DNA of 64,000 bases, from NCBI GenBank assembly GCA_030824115.1, contig JAVBYI010000001.1:121503-185502 (forward strand), given 5' to 3'. Shown in pieces: positions 46,079 to 52,531 of the stretch. Source of the stretch: Rhodocyclaceae bacterium (GTDB lineage Bacteria; Pseudomonadota; Gammaproteobacteria; Burkholderiales; Rhodocyclaceae). A program made the translations under genes and the position numbers. Below the pieces are notes generated by a model. It was not told the DNA's origin. It worked only from the letters and a program-made list of their open reading frames with translations, and searched no databases. The first letter of the stretch is position 1, and each line of letters starts with the position of its first letter.

Positions 46079-47179
46079 CTATCTGACAATTGGCAAGATT
46101 GTCGTTGGAGAAATGATGGTTGTGGTTGGCGTGGTCGTTGTTGTGGGGAGACGTGGGACCAGTGTTGTGGTCGGTGCAATCAGGGTTGTCGTCGGTGTCG
46201 TTGTGGTCAACCGGGGTTCGGTCATTGTCGATGTGGCTGGAGCAAGCGTTGGACTGATCGCGCTATCCAGTGTGCGGGTTGTTTCGGTTGGAACCAGCGT
46301 CGATGTGATCGGACTCAGCAAGGTTCTGCCGTCCAATGTCCTTGCCGGTTCAACAGGCTGCGTGGCCAAGGCATCTTTAGGGTCAGTCAAGGTGGTGGGC
46401 CGGGCGGTCAACTGGCGTAATGGCAAGTTGCGCCCCTCCTTGGGCGCGACATTCTTTTCTGTCTGCTCCCTCTTTGGATCAAGCTTGCGGAAAAACTCGG
46501 GTACCGCCGGCAGTACTCGCGGTGGGACACCCGGCGTGATCGGTACGAAAGCCACTTGACCAGGGCGGACATCGACCGAACCGAGCGTGGTTGCGATGAA
46601 TGTGGCACCGGAATTCACCTTGTCATAAGTTCCAGGCTCACCAAGCGGAGTAATGCCGGGCGGCGGCTCGGGAATGAAGACGGGCTCGTGATCGGTGCCG
46701 CGAATGCCGATGGTTGCTGTCGGCGTGAGTACCTTGTAGGCATCCGGATTGCGCGTACCGATCAGTCCGGTGATTGAGCGTAATGCTCCTTTGGCTAATT
46801 TCAGCAGCAGACTGGACTCCTGTTTCGCCTCCTTGCCAAAGGTATACCTTTCGAAGGTCAGGTCGGTGTTGGTACGTACGGAAACCAGGGTACCGTCATT
46901 CAGGCGCACCTGCACCAGTGAGCCTTCTTCTGTCACGATGCGATCACCCTGTTTAATCTCACTGCCCTTTGCGATGGCGAACTCATGCCCCGCACTATCG
47001 ACGAGCTTGGCGGAACCTACTACGACCTGCACTCGTCCGGCGGCGACCTCTGCATTGGCGAATACCAAAGAGGAGCAGAGCGACAAGGCCAGGCAAAGCA
47101 ACGTCTTGTTCGGCAAGCCCAGCAAGGCGTCCACGACCGATGAGAGGCTAGAAATCCTTGCGCAGGGAGACAGAGGCAT
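46079..47179 (-). CDS. Exported FecR-domain protein with Thr/Pro-repeat tail (B)
   Basis: A FecR-domain protein of about 366 aa. A hydrophobic signal segment (LPNKTLLCLALSLCSSLVFANA) is followed by the FecR core (QGDRIVTEEGSLVQVRLNDG, then TPTATIGIRGTDHEP, which matches the FecR-SPOR protein at 18017). A long tail of TTTPTTTLIAPTTTLVPR-type units ends at PTTILPIVR. The start is uncertain: ATG 47179 overlaps the upstream barrel gene by 32 bases, while GTG 47134 would give a more typical signal peptide. Neither has a strong ribosome site. It is AT-richer than the core genome. Confidence 0.72.
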   Translation of the reverse strand: MPLSPCARISSLSSVVDALLGLPNKTLLCLALSLCSSLVFANAEVAAGRVQVVVGSAKLVDSAGHEFAIAKGSEIKQGDRIVTEEGSLVQVRLNDGTLVSVRTNTDLTFERYTFGKEAKQESSLLLKLAKGALRSITGLIGTRNPDAYKVLTPTATIGIRGTDHEPVFIPEPPPGITPLGEPGTYDKVNSGATFIATTLGSVDVRPGQVAFVPITPGVPPRVLPAVPEFFRKLDPKREQTEKNVAPKEGRNLPLRQLTARPTTLTDPKDALATQPVEPARTLDGRTLLSPITSTLVPTETTRTLDSAISPTLAPATSTMTEPRLTTTTPTTTLIAPTTTLVPRLPTTTTTPTTTIISPTTILPIVR

Positions 47180-48464
47180 CACGGCGACTGTAAGTGTAGA
47201 TGTCGGCATTGCTGCGATTCCTTGTGAGGGATAACAACGGACGCACCGACCATCGATCGGGGAGCGACCAGACCAGTCCGATGGCGGCATCAGCGAGACT
47301 GTCTTTACGGTTTACACCATAGAGTGTGTTGTAGAGCGCATAGGTTCCCTGCTGGTAACCTGTAGTGAGAAAGCCGCCAATACTTTGCGTGAACGAGTGC
47401 TGGAAGGTGGCGCGAACCCCGGCATAATTTTTGTCGCCATCCAGCCGGGTGGATCGGGCTTCTTCGCTGCCGCCCAGGAGATTAAAGACGGCCACGGTGG
47501 TGGGAGCAAAGACATGGGTCCAACCCAGGGTTAATGCGTAGTGATCGTAATCCTCGGTTTTTTGGCTTTGTGGCTGATAGCGTAATGATTGCACCAGTCC
47601 ATTGACAGAAAGCTGGTTGTTGCCATTCAGCAGATAGCGCCAGTCGAGATTGATACCCGTGGTATCACGAATACCGGTGTTATCGAGCGAATAATGCCCA
47701 AACGATAGACCACCCCGCCACAGATGCGCACCACTGGCGTACTGGAGTCCACCGCGTCCGTCAGCTGAATGATTGTCGGCAGTATCGATTTTATTATTTG
47801 CCCGTCCGCGCAAATCGCCACCCACATATAACGACATGCTGTCGTCAAGAACCTGAATCAGTTCTGCACCTAAGGCATAGCTCATGTAGCTATCCGCACG
47901 CTTTCGATCTGTTTCGCCCAGCGCGGAAGTGGCACCATTGACCAGAATGCTGGTTGCGGAAGTTTGCGATAACACGTTGTTGTCGCGACCTATACCCATT
48001 TCAAAATAGGCCGTGATGACACGTTTGCTGTCCTGATCCAGCTTTTCCAGCGCCGACAGATAGGTTTCGACTGCTGTACGCAGATCGGGAGGCAAGTTGG
48101 TAATCGTGAGAATCGCTTCGAATTCCAGTTTGGCGCGTGCCAGATCGCCCATCTGAAAATAAGCGCGACCCATGTCGGCGCGAACACCGATGAGGTTGGG
48201 ATTGACGGCCAGCAGGCGCTCATAGATGAAGGTGGCACGGCTGGGATTACCGGCTTGCAGCGCAGCCGTGGCGAGCAGGTAGTCGTACCCCTGATCGCCG
48301 GCCAGATCTGCCTCCAATGGCTCAAGCAAGGCGAATGCATCGGCGGGCTTGCCCTCTTTCATCAAGGTATTTGCCTTGGCAACAAGCTGCTCATCCGCTA
48401 CCGTCGGACCGCAATGAAGTGCGAACAACAGTCCAGTTACCAATACACGGGATATCATTTTCAT
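47148..48464 (-). CDS. TPR protein with predicted outer-membrane beta-barrel (Slam/DUF560-like)
   Basis: About 438 aa. A signal peptide (MKMISRVLVTGLLFALHCG) is followed by TPR-like helices (about residues 25-150: ATFIYERLLAVNPNLIGVRADMG, FQMGDLARAKLEFEAIL) and a C-terminal region of alternating strands rich in Gly, Tyr and Trp that ends in KDF. A terminal Phe is the usual Bam signal. This plan matches DUF560 or Slam-type proteins, some of which move lipoproteins to the cell surface. It is first in the block with the two FecR proteins, behind its own promoter. The starts MKMISRV (48464) and MISRV (48458) are both possible. Confidence 0.75.
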   Translation of the reverse strand: MKMISRVLVTGLLFALHCGPTVADEQLVAKANTLMKEGKPADAFALLEPLEADLAGDQGYDYLLATAALQAGNPSRATFIYERLLAVNPNLIGVRADMGRAYFQMGDLARAKLEFEAILTITNLPPDLRTAVETYLSALEKLDQDSKRVITAYFEMGIGRDNNVLSQTSATSILVNGATSALGETDRKRADSYMSYALGAELIQVLDDSMSLYVGGDLRGRANNKIDTADNHSADGRGGLQYASGAHLWRGGLSFGHYSLDNTGIRDTTGINLDWRYLLNGNNQLSVNGLVQSLRYQPQSQKTEDYDHYALTLGWTHVFAPTTVAVFNLLGGSEEARSTRLDGDKNYAGVRATFQHSFTQSIGGFLTTGYQQGTYALYNTLYGVNRKDSLADAAIGLVWSLPDRWSVRPLLSLTRNRSNADIYTYSRRDASVSLRKDF

Positions 48465-48502
48465 GAAGTGAGTGGGTACTATCTTGATCAAGGCATGACC
48501 AT

Positions 48503-48532
48503 AATATAACGGAAAACCCATAAAATTTTCAA
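48503..48532 (-). promoter_or_regulatory. Probable sigma70 promoter of the TPR/FecR block
   Basis: On the minus strand TTGAAA (48532-48527), an 18-base spacer and TATATT (48508-48503) lie about 38 bases before the start codon of the TPR/barrel gene, in an AT-rich 170-base gap that otherwise holds only a repeat copy. Confidence 0.6.
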
Positions 48533-48607
48533 TGACTTATTTTGTGTAGTTGTGGCGAACACGAACAATTGCCAACTGCGAAGTAAGGCCGTGAGAGTTT
48601 TGGGTTT

Positions 48608-48631
48608 ACCGTCCTGCCAGCGCCAACTTTT
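48608..48631 (-). repeat. Dispersed 24-base repeat, copy 11 (intergenic)
   Basis: On the minus strand AAAA followed by GTTGGCGCTGGCAGGACGGT, three core mismatches. It lies seven bases after the stop codon of the small gene at 48638-48985, outside coding sequence. Confidence 0.65.
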
Positions 48632-48637
48632 CAGTTC

Positions 48638-48985
48638 TCAACGCTGTTCCGACAAGCGTGCCTCGGCACCCGAAAGAATCCAGATGCGATAGACGGCACC
48701 GCTGAAATCCAGCAGATACCGCACCTTGACCGGCCGCTCGATCATTGTGGGCAGGAGGAGCATGTTCAATTCGTTGCGAATCTGCACGCCGGGTGACAGG
48801 GGATGGGTCTTACCGTCGATCTGTACTTGCCATTGCGCAGGCGGCTGCATTTTTCCAAAGCGCGCCTCTTCGGGGAGCATGCGGATAATGCCCATGGCGG
48901 GTTCCGGCGGGGTCGGGGTGAGCGCACCCTCGACAACCGAACCAATGATGGAGCTAACAATAGCTGAGATGATCGGGTCTGCCAT
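48638..48985 (-). CDS. Small protein of unknown function
   Basis: A 115 aa protein starting MADPIISAIVSSIIGSVVEG, a hydrophobic Gly/Ser/Ile helix without a clear cleavage site. It is followed by a Pro-rich stretch (TPTPPEP) and a beta-rich domain with WQVQIDGKTHPLSPGVQIRN and VRYLLDFSGAVYRIWIL. ATG 48985 has AGGTGG upstream. I recognise no family; the C-terminal part looks like a small globular binding domain. It lies between the AT-rich FecR block and tRNA-Met. Confidence 0.65.
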   Translation of the reverse strand: MADPIISAIVSSIIGSVVEGALTPTPPEPAMGIIRMLPEEARFGKMQPPAQWQVQIDGKTHPLSPGVQIRNELNMLLLPTMIERPVKVRYLLDFSGAVYRIWILSGAEARLSEQR

Positions 48986-49041
48986 GCCACCTAACGTACG
49001 CCTTCTGCTTCGCACAGACAACGGAAAAAGGTGGAGGAAAG

Positions 49042-49118
49042 TGGTGGTGATGGGTGGACTTGAACCACCGACCCCCGGATTATGAATCCGATGCTCTAAC
49101 CGACTGAGCTACATCACC
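49042..49118 (-). tRNA. tRNA-Met (CAT anticodon, elongator)
   Basis: A complete 77-base cloverleaf with encoded CCA. The acceptor stem is GGTGATG/CATCACC, the anticodon arm CGGAT-TCATAAT-type with anticodon CAT, and the T arm GGTGG-TTCAAGT-CCACC. A paired first base (G1-C72) excludes initiator tRNA, and the acceptor lacks the C4-G69/C5-G68 Ile2 determinants. Confidence 0.93.
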
Positions 49119-49133
49119 ACGCGAAGGGGCGGA

Positions 49134-49163
49134 ATTATCACGGTCTGAGGGTGGCCTTGTCAA
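49134..49163 (-). promoter_or_regulatory. Promoter of tRNA-Met
   Basis: On the minus strand a perfect TTGACA (49163-49158), an 18-base spacer and GATAAT (49139-49134) end 15 bases before the tRNA. It overlaps the region just upstream of the divergent Ubi hydroxylase gene. Confidence 0.75.
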
Positions 49164-49190
49164 GATCGGTTGCGGACGCGACAATGCGGG

Positions 49191-50345
49191 ATGGACTACG
49201 ACATCGTTATCGTCGGCGGGGGGTTGGCAGGGCTTGCGCTCGCGACCGCCTTGCGCCGCAGCCGCTTTCATATCGCCGTGATCGAGGGGTGGGCGCCGCA
49301 ACGCCCCGCCGGGTGGGATGCCCGCATCTATGCGATCAGCCCGGCCAATGCCCGTTTTCTCGACAGCATCGGCATCTGGCAGCATCTGGACCTGAGCCGC
49401 ATGGCGCCGGTGCATAAGATGGCTGTGCGCGGCGATCAGGGCGGGCAACTGGGCTTTTCCGCCTACGATAGCGGCGTGGGCGAACTGGCCTGGATTGCCG
49501 AATCCTCTCTGTTGCAGGCCGAACTGTGGGAAACCGCCAAGCGCCAGGGCAATGTCGATTTGCTTTGCCCGGCGACGCCAACCTTGCTGGATATCGGCGA
49601 TCATGAGGCGGTGCTGGAGCTTTCCGACCGGCGCACGCTGAAGACAAAACTGGTCGTGGCTGCGGACGGCGCCGATTCCTGGACACGTCAGGCAGCCGGT
49701 ATTGCGGTCGATTTCCTGCCTTATGAACACAATGGCGTGGTGGCCAATTTCCGCACCGCCAAACCGCACCGCGAGGTGGCTTATCAATGGTTCCGTGCCG
49801 ATGGCGTGCTGGCCTATTTGCCGCTACCGGGCAATTTGATTTCGATTGTCTGGTCGACACCACACGCACATGCCGAGGAACTAGTCGCCTTGCCCCCGGT
49901 CGAACTGTGCGCCCGGGTGGCCGCCGCCGGCGAGCATGTGCTGGGCGATCTGGAACTGGTCACGCCGGCCGCCGGCTTCCCGCTGCGCCTGATGCGCGCG
50001 CCGCAGACGGTGGCACCGCGCCTTGCCCTGATCGGTGATGCGGCGCATACCATCCATCCGCTTTCGGGCCACGGCATCAACTTGGGCTTCCAGGACGCCA
50101 AGAGCCTGGCCGAGACGCTGGCCGCCTGCCCCGCCCACATCGATTGCGGCGATCGTCAATGGCTGCGCCGCCACGAGCGGGCGCGCCGCGAGGAAGTCGT
50201 GGCCCTGCAAACAGTGACGCATGGCCTGCAACGCTTGTTTGGTTCCGCCCCGGCACCCATCCCCGGCTTGCGCAATGTCGGCATGAACTTTGTCGACCGT
50301 TTGCCGGTCATTAAGGACATGCTGGTACGCTACGCCATGGGCTAG
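49191..50345 (+). CDS. FAD-dependent ubiquinone-biosynthesis hydroxylase (UbiH/UbiF/Coq6 family)
   Basis: A 384 aa aromatic-ring hydroxylase of the ubiquinone pathway. The FAD dinucleotide motif VGGGLAGLALATALRR is at about residues 8-23, and the second FAD motif LIGDAAHTIHPLSGHGINLG near 280-299 is diagnostic of the UbiH/UbiF/Coq6 group. Which ring position it modifies cannot be read from sequence alone. ATG 49191 (MDYDIVIVGGG) is chosen over an upstream TTG. It precedes dsbC by 39 bases. Confidence 0.9.
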   Translation: MDYDIVIVGGGLAGLALATALRRSRFHIAVIEGWAPQRPAGWDARIYAISPANARFLDSIGIWQHLDLSRMAPVHKMAVRGDQGGQLGFSAYDSGVGELAWIAESSLLQAELWETAKRQGNVDLLCPATPTLLDIGDHEAVLELSDRRTLKTKLVVAADGADSWTRQAAGIAVDFLPYEHNGVVANFRTAKPHREVAYQWFRADGVLAYLPLPGNLISIVWSTPHAHAEELVALPPVELCARVAAAGEHVLGDLELVTPAAGFPLRLMRAPQTVAPRLALIGDAAHTIHPLSGHGINLGFQDAKSLAETLAACPAHIDCGDRQWLRRHERARREEVVALQTVTHGLQRLFGSAPAPIPGLRNVGMNFVDRLPVIKDMLVRYAMG

Positions 50346-50384
50346 CCGCCCGTCCGTCTTTTCCCCTTCCTGTCTGGAGATTTC

Positions 50385-51113
50385 ATGAATTTCAAAGCCG
50401 TTATGGGTGGCCTGACCGCCTTGTTGATCGCACACGCTGCCGTCGCCGACGAAAACGATGTGAAAAAGGCCGTCGGCCCCGTGCTGGAACAGATGTTCGG
50501 CCCGGGCATCAAGGTAGATGGCGTGCGCAAGGCCGGCGTCGGCAATCTGTATGAAATCCAGGTTGGCGGCGATCTGCTCTACACCGACGAGAAGGTCAGC
50601 TATCTGATGACGGGCGACGTTCTCGACGTCAAGGCCAAGAAGAATCTGACCGACGAGCGCAAGCAGAAGCTTTCCCAGATCAAATTCTCCGACCTGCCGC
50701 TCGACCTGGCCGTGAAACAGGTCAAGGGCAATGGCAAGCGCGTGGTGGCGACCTTCGAAGACCCCAACTGCTCCTACTGCCGCAAGCTGGCGAAGGAACT
50801 GCAAGGCGTCAACGATGTGACGATTTACACTTTCCTGTACCCGATTCTGTCGCCGGATTCGAGCGAGAAGGCCAAGAACCTGTGGTGCGCCAGCGACCGC
50901 GTCAAGGCCTGGAACGATCTGATGATTGATGGCAAGCAGCCGACCAGCGGCAACTGCGAGCATCCGACCAGCAAGGTCGTTGCGCTTGGTCAAAAGCTCA
51001 ACATCCGCGGTACGCCGACGATGTTCTTTGCCGATGGTTCGCGCGTGCCCGGTTACATGCCGGTGGCGATGCTGGAAAAAGCGCTCGACAAGGGCAGCGC
51101 GAATATCAAGTAA
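50385..51113 (+). CDS. dsbC: Thiol:disulfide interchange protein DsbC
   Basis: DsbC is the periplasmic disulfide isomerase kept reduced by DsbD. It is 242 aa: signal peptide (about residues 1-21), N-terminal dimerisation domain (GIKVDGVRKAGVGNLYEIQV) and a thioredoxin domain with the active site PNCSYCRKL (C129, C132). It also has the structural cysteine pair LWCASDR and GNCEHP. The cis-proline loop is IRGTPTMFFADG. A repeat copy begins within its stop codon. Confidence 0.95.
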   Translation: MNFKAVMGGLTALLIAHAAVADENDVKKAVGPVLEQMFGPGIKVDGVRKAGVGNLYEIQVGGDLLYTDEKVSYLMTGDVLDVKAKKNLTDERKQKLSQIKFSDLPLDLAVKQVKGNGKRVVATFEDPNCSYCRKLAKELQGVNDVTIYTFLYPILSPDSSEKAKNLWCASDRVKAWNDLMIDGKQPTSGNCEHPTSKVVALGQKLNIRGTPTMFFADGSRVPGYMPVAMLEKALDKGSANIK

Positions 51114-51135
51114 AAGTCGGCTCTGGCGGGACGGC
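51112..51135 (+). repeat. Dispersed 24-base repeat, copy 12 (abutting the dsbC stop)
   Basis: AAAA followed by GTCGGCTCTGGCGGGACGGC, one core mismatch. The first A's belong to the dsbC TAA stop codon. This intergenic copy runs straight into a hairpin. Confidence 0.82.
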
Positions 51136-51148
51136 TAGCCATCCCGCC
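51125..51148. terminator. Hairpin between convergent dsbC and amt
   Basis: GGCGGGA (51125-51131) pairs with TCCCGCC (51142-51148) around a 10-base loop that contains the palindrome GGCTAGCC. The left arm is the end of repeat copy 12. There is no T-run, so termination is a guess based on its place between two convergent genes. Confidence 0.4.
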
Positions 51149-51156
51149 GCAAAGTC

Positions 51157-52362
51157 TTACCAGTTCGTTTCCCGCTCCGGGCTGGCCGAAATCTGATGGA
51201 TGGTCAGGTCAGCGCCGTTGTATTCCTCCTCGGCGTCGAGACGGATGCCAACCGCGGCTTTCAGGCCGCCATAGACGGCGAAACCGCCGGCCAGGGCAAT
51301 CACGATGCCCAGCACGGTGCCAACGAGCTGGCTCATGAAGCTGACGCCGCCCATGCCACCGAGGGCCTGGGCGCCGAAGATGCCGGCGGCGATGCCGCCC
51401 CAGGCGCCGCACAGGCCGTGCAGCGGCCAGACGCCGAGCACATCGTCGATCTTCCAGCGGTTCTGGGTGATCGTGAACATCACCACGAACAGGCCGCCGG
51501 CAACGCCGCCGGTGACCAGCGCACCGAGCGGGTGCATGAGGTCGGAGCCGGCGCAGACGGCGACAAGGCCGGCAAGCGGACCGTTATGCACGAAGCCGGG
51601 GTCGTTTTTGCCCATGAACAGGGCGATGAGCGTGCCGCCGACCATCGCCATCAGCGAGTTCATGGCGACGAGGCCGGAGACCTTTTCCAGCGTCTGGGCG
51701 CTCATGACGTTGAAGCCGAACCAGCCGACGATCAGAATCCAGGCACCGAGCGCGAGGAAGGGAATGCTGGAGGGCGGGTGGCCGCCAGCGATGCCGCCAT
51801 CCTTGTGGTAACGCCCGCTGCGGGCACCGAGCATCAGCACGGCGGCCAGGCCGATCCAGCCGCCGACGGCATGCACCACCACCGAGCCGGCGAAGTCGTG
51901 GAATTCGGCGCCGAAACTGGCGAGCAGCCAGGCCTGGATGCCGTAGGCCTGGTTCCAGGCAATGCCCTCGAAAAACGGGTAGACGAAGCCGACCAGCAGG
52001 AAGGTGGCGGCCAGTTGCGGGTTGAAGCGGGCGCGCTCGGCGATGCCGCCGGAGACGATGGCCGGGATGGCGGCCGCGAAGGTCAGCAGGAAGAAGAACT
52101 TGACGAGGTCGTAGCCGCTCTTGGCAATGAGGGTTTCGGCACCGGCGAAGAAATTGACGCCGTAGGCGATGCCGTAGCCGATGAAGAAATAGGCCAGCGT
52201 CGACATGGCGAAATCGCAGAGGATCTTGACCAGGGCATTCACCTGGTTCTTGCGGCGCACGGTGCCCAGCTCAAGAAAGGCAAAGCCGGCATGCATCGCC
52301 AGGATCATGATGGCGCCGAGCAGAATAAACAGCACGTCGGCGGACGTCTTGAAGTTCTCCAT
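51157..52362 (-). CDS. amt: Ammonium transporter Amt
   Basis: A 401 aa Amt/Rh-family ammonium channel with 11 predicted membrane helices. The twin histidines of the pore are in HDFAGSVVVHAVGG and PLHGLCGAWGG. It starts at ATG 52362 with GGGGAG upstream; two further in-frame upstream codons are less likely. No glnK/glnB gene is adjacent, so PII control would act in trans. I could not find a convincing sigma54 site in the 169-base upstream gap. Confidence 0.94.
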   Translation of the reverse strand: MENFKTSADVLFILLGAIMILAMHAGFAFLELGTVRRKNQVNALVKILCDFAMSTLAYFFIGYGIAYGVNFFAGAETLIAKSGYDLVKFFFLLTFAAAIPAIVSGGIAERARFNPQLAATFLLVGFVYPFFEGIAWNQAYGIQAWLLASFGAEFHDFAGSVVVHAVGGWIGLAAVLMLGARSGRYHKDGGIAGGHPPSSIPFLALGAWILIVGWFGFNVMSAQTLEKVSGLVAMNSLMAMVGGTLIALFMGKNDPGFVHNGPLAGLVAVCAGSDLMHPLGALVTGGVAGGLFVVMFTITQNRWKIDDVLGVWPLHGLCGAWGGIAAGIFGAQALGGMGGVSFMSQLVGTVLGIVIALAGGFAVYGGLKAAVGIRLDAEEEYNGADLTIHQISASPERETNW

Positions 52363-52412
52363 ATTGGTGCTCCCCAAATCAGAAATGCGCAGAAATGGGG
52401 TGAGGCAGGAGC

Positions 52413-52432
52413 AACAAGCGTTCCCGCTTGTT
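52413..52432. repeat. Perfect inverted repeat in the amt leader
   Basis: AACAAGCG, loop TTCC, CGCTTGTT: an 8-base perfect stem 50 bases upstream of the amt start codon. It could be an RNA hairpin in the leader or an operator. There is no T-run in the direction of amt. Confidence 0.5.
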
Positions 52433-52472
52433 AGTCTAACAAATACAATTGGTTATGCAGAAGTGTGCGTAA

Positions 52473-52499
52473 CCAGCGCGGTACATGGCACCGCGCTGG
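52473..52499. terminator. Strong 10-base-pair hairpin after the diguanylate cyclase gene
   Basis: CCAGCGCGGT and ACCGCGCTGG flank a 7-base loop, a perfect 10-base stem 32 bases beyond the diguanylate cyclase stop codon on the minus strand. It lacks a T-run, so terminator is the likeliest but unproven reading. Confidence 0.5.
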
Positions 52500-52531
52500 T
52501 GCATCTTGCGCACTTAATGCGTGCGCTCGCC

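Noticed and set aside
44963..48464. Classical FecIR-type iron signalling system
   Set aside because: There is no FecI sigma factor or TonB-dependent receptor, and the FecR proteins carry signal peptides and long tails instead of an anti-sigma N terminus.
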